A DNA stretch of 64,000 nt from an uncultured Bacteroides sp. Lineage in GTDB: Bacteria; Bacteroidota; Bacteroidia; Bacteroidales; Bacteroidaceae. The stretch is from assembly GCA_944322345.1 (NCBI GenBank), contig CALUOO010000008.1, positions 62,001 through 126,000 of the forward strand, read 5' to 3'. Shown here one piece after another: positions 38,266 through 46,983 of this stretch. Made by a program: the position numbers and the translations under genes. The notes beneath the pieces are model-generated. The model had not been told where the DNA came from. It made no database searches and saw only the letters and a list, made by a program, of their open reading frames with translations. Within the stretch, counting starts at the first letter, position 1. Each line of letters begins with the position of its first letter.

Positions 38266-39036
38266 TTATCCCATCTTTCCGGTGAGATAGGCGCTGGTAC
38301 GCTCGTCCCTCGGTGTCTTGAACATCGTCGAGGTGAGGTCGTACTCTATCAGTTCGCCCATGTACATGAACATCGAACGGTCGGATATGCGCATCGCCTG
38401 CGACATGTTGTGTGTCACGATAAGTATAGTCACTTCCTGCTTCAGACTGTCCATCAGCCCCTCGATGTGCTTCGTGGCAATGGGGTCGAGCGCCGACGTG
38501 GGTTCGTCCATCAGCAGTATGTCCGGCTGCAATGCCAGCGAACGGGCGATGCAGAGACGCTGTTGCTGCCCTCCGGAGAGGAACGTCCCGCGTTTCGTGA
38601 GCGAGTCCTTCACTTCGTCCCACAGGGCGACGTTACGCAGGTTGCGCTCCACAATCTCGTCCTTCTCCGCTTTCGACAGACGGATGCCGTTCAGGATGTA
38701 TCCCGCCAGCACGTTGTCGTAGATGTTCATTGTGGGGAAGGGGTTGGGACGCTGGAACACCATGCCTATGCGGCGGCGTTCCTCCATGGGATGCATGGCC
38801 AGCACGTTCTCGCCGTTGAGCAGGATTTCGCCCGTCACGCGAATGTTCTTATACAACTCGTGCATGCGGTTGACGGCACGCAGCAGCGTGCTCTTTCCGC
38901 ATCCCGATGGCCCCATGATGGCGGTGATGGTGTTCTTCTCGATGTCGGCCGTGACATGTTTCACTGCCATCGTGTCCGACGTGTATGATATGCATACATC
39001 CTTTATCTGAAGGATGGGATCTGTTATATTTTCCAT
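38266..39036 (-). CDS. pstB: Phosphate ABC transporter, ATP-binding subunit
   Basis: 256 residues. Walker A GPSGCGKSTLL near residue 44, Q-loop in MVFQRPNPFP, signature LSGGQQQRLCIARSLA near 157, Walker B ILLMDEPTSALDP near 179. It powers high-affinity phosphate uptake through PstCA. Its start overlaps the end of pstA by 13 bases, and it is the last gene of the operon. No phoU follows; instead there is a convergent HU-like gene. Confidence 0.96.
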   Translation of the reverse strand: MENITDPILQIKDVCISYTSDTMAVKHVTADIEKNTITAIMGPSGCGKSTLLRAVNRMHELYKNIRVTGEILLNGENVLAMHPMEERRRIGMVFQRPNPFPTMNIYDNVLAGYILNGIRLSKAEKDEIVERNLRNVALWDEVKDSLTKRGTFLSGGQQQRLCIARSLALQPDILLMDEPTSALDPIATKHIEGLMDSLKQEVTILIVTHNMSQAMRISDRSMFMYMGELIEYDLTSTMFKTPRDERTSAYLTGKMG

Positions 39037-39893
39037 TTCTTTGCTATACGCTTGGCTAATAGGTTAAGACATAATACGAAGGTGAGCAGGAAGAGCGAGG
39101 CTCCCCATATGAGGCTCTGCAGGTTGGGGTCGTTGAAGAACTCCCATATGAGCAGTGGCACGGCAGACATGGGTTTCAACATGTTCCAGCTTATGGCTGC
39201 CCCGCCCAGAGCCGTAAACATCAGTGGCGCCGTCTCGCCTACCACACGTGAGATGGCAAGCAGTATGCCGGTGAAGATACTTCCCAGTGCCGAGGGTAGC
39301 ATCACTTGCAGCATCACCCTCCAGTAACTGCCGCCCAAGGCAAGACCTGCCTCCTTGAGTGTCTCGGGAAGCACCTTCATTGTCTCCTCCGTAGAACGTA
39401 TGATGAGTGGCAGCATCATGATGAATAGCGCGACGCTACCTGCGAAAGCTGAGTAACCCTTCATGGGTACCACGACCCAGATGTAGGTAATGATGCCGAT
39501 GATGATGGAGGGCGTTCCCTGCAACAGGTCGGTGAGGTAACTGACGAGGATGGCAAACCAGTTCTTGCGGTATTCCGACAGACAGATGCCACAGAATATG
39601 CCTACGGGAATGGCGACCACGGCAGCCAGTAACAGCATGAGGAAGGTACCTACAATGCCGTTGGCGATGCCTCCGGGAATCTCTTCGCCTGCCGACGCTG
39701 CCATCATTGCCTTGTAGGCATTGGGGGTGGCTTCGGTCAGGAACGACCATCCCAGCTGCTGCCATCCTTTAATCAGTACCTCGCCCAGAATGGCGAGCAG
39801 GGGGATGGCTGTGAGACCTGCCAGCACGCATACTGCTATATAGAGCAGGCGGCTTTTAAGGATGCGGATACGGATATTTGAATCGTGTAACAT
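39024..39893 (-). CDS. pstA: Phosphate ABC transporter permease PstA
   Basis: 289 residues with six membrane segments. The permease EAA-like loop is ETLKEAGLALGGSYWRV near residue 180, with typical GIANGIVGTFLMLLLAAVVAIPVGI near 75. It forms the channel with PstC. The gap to pstC is 12 bases. Confidence 0.94.
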   Translation of the reverse strand: MLHDSNIRIRILKSRLLYIAVCVLAGLTAIPLLAILGEVLIKGWQQLGWSFLTEATPNAYKAMMAASAGEEIPGGIANGIVGTFLMLLLAAVVAIPVGIFCGICLSEYRKNWFAILVSYLTDLLQGTPSIIIGIITYIWVVVPMKGYSAFAGSVALFIMMLPLIIRSTEETMKVLPETLKEAGLALGGSYWRVMLQVMLPSALGSIFTGILLAISRVVGETAPLMFTALGGAAISWNMLKPMSAVPLLIWEFFNDPNLQSLIWGASLFLLTFVLCLNLLAKRIAKKWKI

Positions 39894-39905
39894 TTCTCGA
39901 CTAAG

Positions 39906-40763
39906 TTATACGTGCTGTGCACGGCGAATTAATACTTTGCCTATCATGTTGATGATGGCGGTAATGAGGAACAGCAACAGCCCGATGGCTATGAGTGACG
40001 AGAGCTTCAGTCCGTCTGCCTCACCAAACTGGTTGGCAATGATACTGGCCATCGTATTGCCCGTAGTGCGTAGCGTGTCGGGAATCTGATTCGTGTTTCC
40101 TATCAGCATAGTGACGGTCATCGTCTCGCCCAACGCACGTCCGATGGCAAGGATGTATGCCGAGAATATTCCCGACCCAGCCATGGGAAAGATGACCCTT
40201 CGGATGACTTCCGCCCTTGTAGCTCCCATGGCGTATGCCCCCTCCTTCAGGTCGGCCGGTACCATCTTGATGAACTCTGCGCTCAGTGAAGCCGCGTAGG
40301 GGACTATCATGATGGCAAGCACAAAGGCTGCCGTCAATATTCCCGAGCCTTGCGGCGACAGGTTGAGATGCATGAATACGTTGCGCAGTACGTAGAATCC
40401 CCACAGACCGTAGATAATCGAAGGGATGCCCGCAAGCAGGTCGGTGACTGTACCTAAGATAGTCGCAATCTTCTTACCCTTGAAATACTCTCCGGTGAAC
40501 AGAGCTACCGGCAGTGAGAAGGGGATACACATCAGCAACGCCAATATCGTGGTAAGCAACGTGCCGGTGATGAACGGCAGGGCACCGTAGCTCTCTTTGC
40601 CTGCCGTAGTTACCCAGTCGTCAGAGAAGATGAAGTGCCAGAAGCCGAAGTGTTCGAACGCCCCAGAGGCGTCAACCGTCAGCGAGTAGACAATTCCCCC
40701 TCCAATCACCGGGATAACGACTGCCGAGAGGATAAGGAGTGCTCTGAAAATTTTATCTTGCAT
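39906..40763 (-). CDS. pstC: Phosphate ABC transporter permease PstC
   Basis: 285 residues with six membrane segments. Conserved parts: WVTTAGKESYGALPFITGTLLTT near 50, LAGIPSIIYGLWGFYVL near 110, and the permease loop DLKEGAYAMGATRAEVIRRV near 170. Partner of PstA; 11 bases downstream of pstS. Confidence 0.94.
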   Translation of the reverse strand: MQDKIFRALLILSAVVIPVIGGGIVYSLTVDASGAFEHFGFWHFIFSDDWVTTAGKESYGALPFITGTLLTTILALLMCIPFSLPVALFTGEYFKGKKIATILGTVTDLLAGIPSIIYGLWGFYVLRNVFMHLNLSPQGSGILTAAFVLAIMIVPYAASLSAEFIKMVPADLKEGAYAMGATRAEVIRRVIFPMAGSGIFSAYILAIGRALGETMTVTMLIGNTNQIPDTLRTTGNTMASIIANQFGEADGLKLSSLIAIGLLLFLITAIINMIGKVLIRRAQHV

Positions 40764-40774
40764 ACACTCAATCC

Positions 40775-41833
40775 TTATTTCAGAATAGTCTGACCGTCAT
40801 AAGTGACCGTCTTTAGGTTCTGCAGACTCAGTTCGATGGCTTTCTTTGGCAGCGGTGCATAATGTACGGTAGCTGTCGTCTGCTGTATGCTGTCGCTAAG
40901 CATATATTGCATCAGATCGAGTGTAGCCTCTGCCTGTGCCTTGGTACGGTCAGAGTAGTTCTGTTCCTTATAGATGAGCAGCCAAGTGAAACAACTGATC
41001 GGGTATGCTCCTGCAGCGTCAGCGTCAGTGATAGAGCAACGTGTGTCCTGAGGAATCTCACCTGCCGCAGCCGAGATACTTTCGGTAGAAGGAACAATCA
41101 GTTCACCACGTTTGTTGATGACACTTGCGTAAGCCAGTTTCTGTGCGAAAGCGTATTCAGAACCGATATATCCCAGTGAGTAGGGAGTCTGTGCGATAAT
41201 ACCAGCTACTCCGGGATTTCCTTTGGCAGCCTGTCCTACGGGGAAATCTACAGTCTTACCGGCTCCGTAAGTGTTTTTCCAGTTCTCACTAACCTTAGAC
41301 AAATAATCTGTGAATACAAAAGTAGTTCCACTACCGTCTGAGCGATAAGCTAAAATAATTTTCTTTGCAGGTAGTTTTACATCCGGATTTAGCTGTTGAA
41401 GGCGTGCATCGTTCCAGTCAGTAATCTTTCCTGCATAGATATCGGCAATCACATCTCCCGAAAGATTTAAAGATTTGACCTCTGGTAAATTATATGCTAA
41501 TACTACAGCCCCCATACATGTTGGAATATGCACTACAGGCTTCATCTCTTTCATTTCACTGTCACTAAGGAAAGCATCGCTTCCAGCGAAATCGACAATT
41601 CCGTCTTTCAGGTTGCGTACACCGCCACCACTACCTATTCCACCATAAGCAACTTTGTCATTATGGGTCGCTCCATATCCTTCAAATGACATATTATAAA
41701 AAGGTAACGGGAATGTGGCTCCTGCTCCTGTTAGTTCTACTGATTCACGACCATTAGCCGCTTTTTGTCCACTGCAGGCTGCAAATGAAACAAGCATAAC
41801 ACCTGCTACTAATGATAAATAAAACTTTTTCAT
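40775..41833 (-). CDS. pstS: Phosphate-binding lipoprotein PstS
   Basis: 352 residues. Lipoprotein signal with Cys20 (SFAACSG). Phosphate-binding loops: TGAGATFPLPFY near residue 36, GSGGGVRNLKDGIVDFAGSD near 68, and RSDGSGTTFVFTDYL near 165. It captures phosphate in the periplasm and delivers it to PstCA. Composition changes within the gene: a 60-base sample at 41461 (5' part) has 20 G+C, and one at 40981 (3' part) has 32. Confidence 0.95.
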   Translation of the reverse strand: MKKFYLSLVAGVMLVSFAACSGQKAANGRESVELTGAGATFPLPFYNMSFEGYGATHNDKVAYGGIGSGGGVRNLKDGIVDFAGSDAFLSDSEMKEMKPVVHIPTCMGAVVLAYNLPEVKSLNLSGDVIADIYAGKITDWNDARLQQLNPDVKLPAKKIILAYRSDGSGTTFVFTDYLSKVSENWKNTYGAGKTVDFPVGQAAKGNPGVAGIIAQTPYSLGYIGSEYAFAQKLAYASVINKRGELIVPSTESISAAAGEIPQDTRCSITDADAAGAYPISCFTWLLIYKEQNYSDRTKAQAEATLDLMQYMLSDSIQQTTATVHYAPLPKKAIELSLQNLKTVTYDGQTILK

Positions 41834-41870
41834 TGCTATTAATCTTTGTTTTGAACGTACATAAATTATT

Positions 41871-42863
41871 TTATAAAACGAAAGACGCGTTTAAATAGAC
41901 GTAATATTGATTGTTCATCTCTGATTGTTTAGGAGACCATATACGAAAATTTGGAGCTATTTTGATGTTTTTCCCTAATTTGAATTCAACTCCAGCTATA
42001 CCTTGCATGCCGTCGTCTGTTTCATTCCATTTATCTTTTGAAGTGAGATAATCCCACCGACCAAAAACTCCTACAGATTTTCCTATACGGGTTTGAGTGT
42101 ACACTGATACTCCGCTTTGGTTCTGTTTTTCTACAAAATCCGTATTAGTTTGATAATTATATTCTACAGCCAATGAGAAAGCATTGTTTTTGTATCCGGC
42201 AAAGGTTGCTATGTTAGTTATTCCCTTATCTCCTTTTGCAGTAGCTTCATTATAGGAAGCATATGCTCTAATAACTAGTTCTTTAATAGGAGAAATGGTG
42301 ATCCCACCTCCGTATTGCAAGCCATCTTTGACTTGTATCTTTTTATATCCTTCTCCATTAACAATAATAGCATCGGCCGATATATATTTATTGAATTGAT
42401 ATGCTACATTAATACCTAAATCTGCGCTACTTCCGAATTTATATTCATCCTGAAAAGACTTCATAATATAACGCTTTTCCCAAAAATCTTCTTGTAATTT
42501 GAATTGAGTTGTACTAATAAGCCCGGCATTGATTATCCATGAATTATGCTTCCATGAAATCAAGGCGTTTTTGAGATAACCTATGCGTTGATGATCATTT
42601 ATTTGATTAGATTTTCCAAAATCTGCTATTGCTTTTATTTGTAAATTGGGTGAAAGATTGTATTGATAGCCCAAGTATGCTCTACTTAAATCAAATCCCC
42701 GATCGTTGTTTGCTGAACCGAATCCTGAATGCAAATTTGAAAAGATGGTAATAATTGCTTTCCCTTTATCTTTTGTTTTTTCTTCTTTAACTATATTTTG
42801 AGCAGACACATAGAATGTCATAAGAAATATGAATATAGTACAAATAATTCCTTTCTTTCTCAT
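41871..42863 (-). CDS. Outer-membrane porin, probably for phosphate
   Basis: 330 residues from MRKKGII, which gives a clean signal peptide (to VSAQ); an ATG at 42881 is possible. The mature part is a series of amphipathic beta strands ending in VYLNASFVL, with a final Leu after Phe-Val, as expected of a 16- to 18-strand barrel. It lies 37 bases upstream of pstS without a terminator, so it is the first gene of the phosphate operon and likely brings phosphate across the outer membrane. The exact family (OprP/OprO-like) is inference. Confidence 0.75.
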   Translation of the reverse strand: MRKKGIICTIFIFLMTFYVSAQNIVKEEKTKDKGKAIITIFSNLHSGFGSANNDRGFDLSRAYLGYQYNLSPNLQIKAIADFGKSNQINDHQRIGYLKNALISWKHNSWIINAGLISTTQFKLQEDFWEKRYIMKSFQDEYKFGSSADLGINVAYQFNKYISADAIIVNGEGYKKIQVKDGLQYGGGITISPIKELVIRAYASYNEATAKGDKGITNIATFAGYKNNAFSLAVEYNYQTNTDFVEKQNQSGVSVYTQTRIGKSVGVFGRWDYLTSKDKWNETDDGMQGIAGVEFKLGKNIKIAPNFRIWSPKQSEMNNQYYVYLNASFVL

Positions 42864-42902
42864 TGTTATTTTATCTTTCATTATTTATCGGTACAAAGGT
42901 CT

Positions 42903-42958
42903 GAAAAGCATATTACATTTTTGTTTCAAATATTTAAATATAATATTACATGCTTTTC
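42903..42958 (-). promoter_or_regulatory. Possible regulatory site of the phosphate operon
   Basis: GAAAAGCA (42903-42910) and TGCTTTTC (42951-42958) are inverted. Just inside, ATATTACAT occurs as a direct repeat at 42910-42918 and 42943-42951, 33 bases (three helical turns) apart. A PhoB-type regulator could bind here; no Bacteroides Pho box consensus was available to compare. A weak -7-like GACCTTTG lies between it and the gene. Confidence 0.35.
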
Positions 42959-42972
42959 TGATAATAAAACAA

Positions 42973-43004
42973 AACAGGCTCATTTTCAATGAAATGAGCC
43001 TGTT
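42973..43004 (-). terminator. Terminator of the RNase G gene
   Basis: AACAGGCTCATTT (42973-42985) pairs with AAATGAGCCTGTT (42992-43004); a T-rich tract follows on the minus strand. Confidence 0.85.
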
Positions 43005-43024
43005 AATAAAAAGTATTTTATCAG

Positions 43025-44599
43025 TTATTTAATCTCAATTTCTTCCTTCATGTCAATTTCTTCTTTATTTATATCATAGAACACATATTGTAAGAAAGCT
43101 AATTTTTGATTAGGAATAACTTTGATCCCAAATCCATATTGTAATTGCCACTTTCGTTTTAAAGAAACCAATCCCTGATTAATGTAAGCTGCTACATATG
43201 GATGAACGTGTAACGAGAATTTTTTTATCTTCAGTTTATTGACCAAATAATCAATTTTACTCTCTAAAGTATCCGTAAATAGAATAGACGATTTAATAGT
43301 ACCTTTCCCAAAACAAGTAGGACATGTTTCCGTTGTATTGACATCCATTGCTGGACGTACTCGCTGACGTGTAATCTGCATCAGACCAAATTTACTGAGA
43401 GGTAAAATATTATGCTTTGCTCTATCTTTTTGCATGTTGGAGCACATACGTTCATAAAGCTTCTGGCGATTTTCTGCTTCACTCATATCAATAAAATCGA
43501 CTACGATAATACCTCCCATATCTCTTAGCCGTAATTGACGTGCTAGTTCATCGGCTGCTCCTAGATTTACTTCTAGTGCATTCCCTTCTTGCCCGTTGGC
43601 ATTTTTAGTACGATTGCCACTATTGACATCAACGACATGAAGTGCTTCTGTATGTTCAATAATCAGATAAGCACCACTTTTATAGGAAACCGTTTTGCCA
43701 AACGAAGACTTTATTTGTTTAGTAATACCGAAATTGTCATAGATAGGAAGCTGACCTTTATACTGCTTAACAATATTAGCGCGTTCTGGTGCAATTAGAG
43801 TAACATAGTCTTTAATCTCATTATACACAGCCTCGTCGTTCACGTATATATTTTCAAAAGAAGGATTGAAGAGATCACGTAACAATCCTACGGCACGACT
43901 TGTTTCTTCATAAATTAGTGTAGGGAACTTTGTAGCCTTTTGTACTTTTATCATGGCATCTTCCCAATGCTTTAACAATACTCTAAGTTCTCCGTCAAGT
44001 TCTGCAACACGTTTGCCTTCGGCTACAGTGCGGACTATGACACCAAAATTTTTCGGTTTAATGCTCATCAACAGTTGTTTGAGACGAGCACGCTCTTCGC
44101 TAGATTTAATTTTTTGTGATACGGAAACTTTGTCATTAAACGGAATCAATACCAAATACCGCCCAGCAAAAGATATTTCAGATGTCAACCTTGGTCCTTT
44201 GGTAGAAATTGGTTCCTTGACAATCTGAACTACTACTTCTTGTCCGACTTTTAAAGTATTAGATACTGTTCCTTCTTTATCAAGGTCTGGAAGTAAAGTT
44301 GCTTTGCTGATAGAATTCAGCTTTTTCTTGTCACTTAGTGTCTGTTTTACAAATTTTTCAAGAGAGTTAAATTGAGGCCCAAGGTCTAAATAATGAAGGA
44401 AAGCGTCTTTCTCGTAACCAACATCCACAAAACAAGCATTCAGTCCTGGCATTAATTTTTTGATGCGTCCTAAATATATATTACCCACCGAGAAAGAAAT
44501 ATTTCTTCCCTCACTTTGAAGTTCCACCAGGCTTTTGTCTTCGAGCAGAGCGATGGATACTTCTTTGGGCTGTACATCTACTACTAATTCGCTTGTCAC
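43025..44599 (-). CDS. rng: Ribonuclease E/G family endoribonuclease
   Basis: 524 residues, RNase G size. N-terminal S1 domain (VGNIYLGRIKKLMPGLNACFVDVG near residue 38), then the RNase H-like and DNase I-like catalytic parts (GIIVVDFIDM near 356 with metal-binding Asp) and the zinc-link CPTCFGKG near 432. It processes rRNA and starts mRNA decay. It is followed upstream on the strand by a 30-residue mS38-like gene and HU, an order I recall from other Bacteroides. Confidence 0.95.
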   Translation of the reverse strand: MTSELVVDVQPKEVSIALLEDKSLVELQSEGRNISFSVGNIYLGRIKKLMPGLNACFVDVGYEKDAFLHYLDLGPQFNSLEKFVKQTLSDKKKLNSISKATLLPDLDKEGTVSNTLKVGQEVVVQIVKEPISTKGPRLTSEISFAGRYLVLIPFNDKVSVSQKIKSSEERARLKQLLMSIKPKNFGVIVRTVAEGKRVAELDGELRVLLKHWEDAMIKVQKATKFPTLIYEETSRAVGLLRDLFNPSFENIYVNDEAVYNEIKDYVTLIAPERANIVKQYKGQLPIYDNFGITKQIKSSFGKTVSYKSGAYLIIEHTEALHVVDVNSGNRTKNANGQEGNALEVNLGAADELARQLRLRDMGGIIVVDFIDMSEAENRQKLYERMCSNMQKDRAKHNILPLSKFGLMQITRQRVRPAMDVNTTETCPTCFGKGTIKSSILFTDTLESKIDYLVNKLKIKKFSLHVHPYVAAYINQGLVSLKRKWQLQYGFGIKVIPNQKLAFLQYVFYDINKEEIDMKEEIEIK

Positions 44600-44693
44600 T
44601 GTTTCCTTTCCTTAAAAAATTTATACTAATTGAATCTCATTAGAGTGAACAATATTCATTGCATATTGTTCATTAGGAGCTTTTCATTTACAC

Positions 44694-44739
44694 AAAGAAC
44701 AAACTTGAAAGACAGTTTTGCTTCGCAAGTTTGTTCTTT
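44694..44739 (-). terminator. Terminator past the mS38-like gene
   Basis: AAAGAACAAACTTG (44694-44707) pairs perfectly with CAAGTTTGTTCTTT (44726-44739). It lies 28 bases past the small gene's stop, separating it from rng. Confidence 0.85.
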
Positions 44740-44766
44740 ATTCTGTTTTTGACTCAGACTTAAAAA

Positions 44767-44859
44767 TTATTTTTTGCTTTTATGTCTGTTTTTTCTTAGT
44801 CTTTTTTTACGCTTGTGCGTAGACATTTTATGTCTTTTTTTCTTTTTTCCACTTGGCAT
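44767..44859 (-). CDS. 30-residue very basic protein, AURKAIP1/COX24 (mS38-like) type
   Basis: 30 residues, beginning MPSGKKKKRHKM and ending KNRHKSKK; 19 of 30 residues are Lys, Arg or His. The pattern KKRHKMSTHKRKKRLRKNR resembles the short conserved block of mitochondrial ribosomal protein mS38 (AURKAIP1/COX24), and I recall near-identical short proteins throughout Bacteroidota. A ribosome-associated role is therefore likely. It lies between HU and rng on the same strand and has its own terminator. It is easily missed because of its size. Confidence 0.85.
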   Translation of the reverse strand: MPSGKKKKRHKMSTHKRKKRLRKNRHKSKK

Positions 44860-44895
44860 AGCTTCACAATTTTATGGGTTAATACTCTTGTTTAT

Positions 44896-45171
44896 TTATT
44901 TCTTTACTGAAATTGTAAATGTCTTAGCCGGTTTGAAAGCCGGAATGTTATGTTCCGGGATAATAATCGTAGTATTCTTAGATATATTACGAGCAGTTTT
45001 TTGCGCTCTTTTCTTTACTATGAAACTGCCGAATCCACGCAAATATACATTCTCATCATTTGACAAGGAATCTTTTACACTATCCATAAAAGCTTCTACT
45101 GTTGTAAGGACTGTAGCCTTGTCAATGCCGGTTTTCTTTGCAATCTCGTTTACAATATCTGCTTTAGTCAT
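44896..45171 (-). CDS. hup: HU family DNA-binding protein
   Basis: 91 residues, full-length classical HU: MTKADIVNEIAKKTGI, YLRGFGSFIVKKR (core GFGSF), the DNA-binding arm with NISKNTTIIIPEHNIPAFKPAK. A nucleoid protein that bends DNA. Its stop lies 36 bases before the mS38-like start. Confidence 0.95.
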   Translation of the reverse strand: MTKADIVNEIAKKTGIDKATVLTTVEAFMDSVKDSLSNDENVYLRGFGSFIVKKRAQKTARNISKNTTIIIPEHNIPAFKPAKTFTISVKK

Positions 45172-45216
45172 TTCTAAAAAATATTATTAATATGTTATCG
45201 CTAAATTTTTGGTGTG

Positions 45217-45224
45217 CAAATATA
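45217..45224 (-). promoter_or_regulatory. -7 promoter box of hup
   Basis: TATATTTG on the minus strand, 46 bases before the start codon. Confidence 0.55.
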
Positions 45225-45308
45225 TAGCTTTTTCGTCTCTCAGAAAAATATATTCTGCACATTTTTGCAAAAAATAGGGGGATTGAATTGCCTTATGACC
45301 AAAAGAAG

Positions 45309-45316
45309 TATTTTTG
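45309..45316 (+). promoter_or_regulatory. -7 promoter box of mutY
   Basis: TATTTTTG, 24 bases before the ATG at 45340; it sets the mutY start downstream of alternative in-frame starts from 45214. Confidence 0.6.
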
Positions 45317-45339
45317 TGCGATTTTTAGGATATATGATA

Positions 45340-46395
45340 ATGAATGAGTTTACAAAAAATATTATAGAATGGTATGCAGAAAACAAACGTGAATTGCCTT
45401 GGCGTGAGTCTTCAGACCCTTATCTGATATGGATATCTGAAATTATTTTGCAACAGACCCGAGTAGCTCAAGGATACGATTATTACTTGCGTTTCATACA
45501 ACGTTTTCCCAATATCAACTCGCTGGCAGAGGCTGACGAGGATGAAGTCATGAAATATTGGCAAGGACTGGGATATTATTCACGTGCCCGGAATCTGCAT
45601 GCTGCTGCAAAGAGCATGCAAGGAGTGTTCCCTAAGACTTATGCAGGAGTATTGGCTTTGAAAGGAGTAGGGGAATATACGGCAGCCGCCATATGCTCGT
45701 TTGCTTATGGAATGCCATACGCTGTGGTGGATGGTAATGTATATAGGGTACTGTCACGATATTTTGGCATCGATACACCGATTGATTCTACCGAAGGGAA
45801 AAAACTGTTTGCTGCGTTGGCTGAGGAGATGCTGGATAAAAAGCGACCCGCGCTGTATAATCAGGGAATCATGGATTTCGGAGCAATACAGTGTACGCCT
45901 CAGTCGCCCGACTGTCTCTCCTGTCCGTTATCTGATAGCTGTTCGGCACTGGCTACGGGACAAGTGACCCAGCTCCCAGTGAAACAGCATAAGACAAAAG
46001 TCTCCAATCGCTACTTTAATTATATATATGTACGTGCAGGCGCGTATACTTATATTAATAAACGTATGGGAAATGACATCTGGAAGAATCTTTTTGAATT
46101 TCCTCTGATAGAAACAACATCCTCTTTAACCGAGGAAGAGTTGTGGGCTTTGCCTGAGTTCCGCAACCTGATTGCACCGGGAGAAACCCCGTTGCTGCGG
46201 ACAGTGTGCCGCGACGTAAAGCATGTACTTTCACACCGCGTCATTTATGCGAGTTTCTACGAAGTAACATTGCCTGCAGAAACCAAGTCTTTCCGTAACT
46301 ACCGGAAAATTAAAATCAACGAACTGGAAGAATATGCTGTTTCGAGGCTGGTGCATGCTTTTATCGAGAAATATATCAGTGGGAAAGAAAAGTAA
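45340..46395 (+). CDS. mutY: A/G-specific adenine glycosylase
   Basis: 351 residues from MNEFTKNI, placed just after the -7 box. Removes adenine mispaired with 8-oxoguanine. Helix-hairpin-helix LKGVGEYTAAAICSFAYG near residue 108 with catalytic Asp in VVDGNVYRVLSR near 134, and the iron-sulfur ligands C-x6-C-x2-C-x5-C (CTPQSPDCLSCPLSDSC) near 188-204. The C-terminal NUDIX-like domain recognises 8-oxoG. It heads a mutY, ssb, gldE, phosphopantetheinyl transferase group. Confidence 0.95.
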   Translation: MNEFTKNIIEWYAENKRELPWRESSDPYLIWISEIILQQTRVAQGYDYYLRFIQRFPNINSLAEADEDEVMKYWQGLGYYSRARNLHAAAKSMQGVFPKTYAGVLALKGVGEYTAAAICSFAYGMPYAVVDGNVYRVLSRYFGIDTPIDSTEGKKLFAALAEEMLDKKRPALYNQGIMDFGAIQCTPQSPDCLSCPLSDSCSALATGQVTQLPVKQHKTKVSNRYFNYIYVRAGAYTYINKRMGNDIWKNLFEFPLIETTSSLTEEELWALPEFRNLIAPGETPLLRTVCRDVKHVLSHRVIYASFYEVTLPAETKSFRNYRKIKINELEEYAVSRLVHAFIEKYISGKEK

Positions 46396-46401
46396 GAAAC
46401 T

Positions 46402-46434
46402 GTTTGCATGCTAATACAATTCTTCTTAATTTTG
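46402..46434 (+). promoter_or_regulatory. Promoter of ssb
   Basis: TTTG (46402-46405), 21 bases, TAATTTTG (46427-46434). It excludes the in-frame start at 46404. Confidence 0.7.
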
Positions 46435-46463
46435 GCAACATATTTTTAAAAAACTATCAAGTA

Positions 46464-46904
46464 ATGTCTGTAAATAAAGTAATATTGTTAGGAAATGTAG
46501 GACAAGATCCTAAGGTGAAATATTTTGATTCCGGATCGGCTGTTGCCACTTTTTCGCTGGCTACGACCGACCGTGCTTATACATTGCAGAACGGTACGCA
46601 AGTTCCGGAACGGACAGAATGGCACAACATTGTTTGCTCGAACCGTCTTGCTGAAATTGTAGACAAATACGTGCATAAAGGCGACAAGCTTTATCTGGAA
46701 GGCAAGATAAGGACACGTTCGTATAACGATCAGTCGGGAGCGCTGCGTTATGTCACCGAAATCTATGTGGACAACATGGAAATGCTGACACCCAAAGGAG
46801 CTAATCCGGGAGCTGGAAGCGTGCAGCCGCAGCCTGTACAAAGCGTACAGACACCGCAAACACAGACTGTACAGGACAATACGACGGACGATTTGCCTTT
46901 TTAA
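46464..46904 (+). CDS. ssb: Single-stranded DNA-binding protein
   Basis: 146 residues from MSVNKVILLGNVGQDP. OB fold over ~1-110 (FSLATTDRAYTLQNG, EWHNIVCSNRLAEIV, YLEGKIRTRSY), then a Pro/Gln-rich linker and the acidic tip DDLPF that recruits replication and repair enzymes. Follows mutY with its own promoter. Confidence 0.96.
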   Translation: MSVNKVILLGNVGQDPKVKYFDSGSAVATFSLATTDRAYTLQNGTQVPERTEWHNIVCSNRLAEIVDKYVHKGDKLYLEGKIRTRSYNDQSGALRYVTEIYVDNMEMLTPKGANPGAGSVQPQPVQSVQTPQTQTVQDNTTDDLPF

Positions 46905-46983
46905 TAGAAATGAAATATGGTAATGTATCGTCCTCACTGCGAGGCTACGGTACATTATTTTGTTGAACTAAAAATTAGATTCT

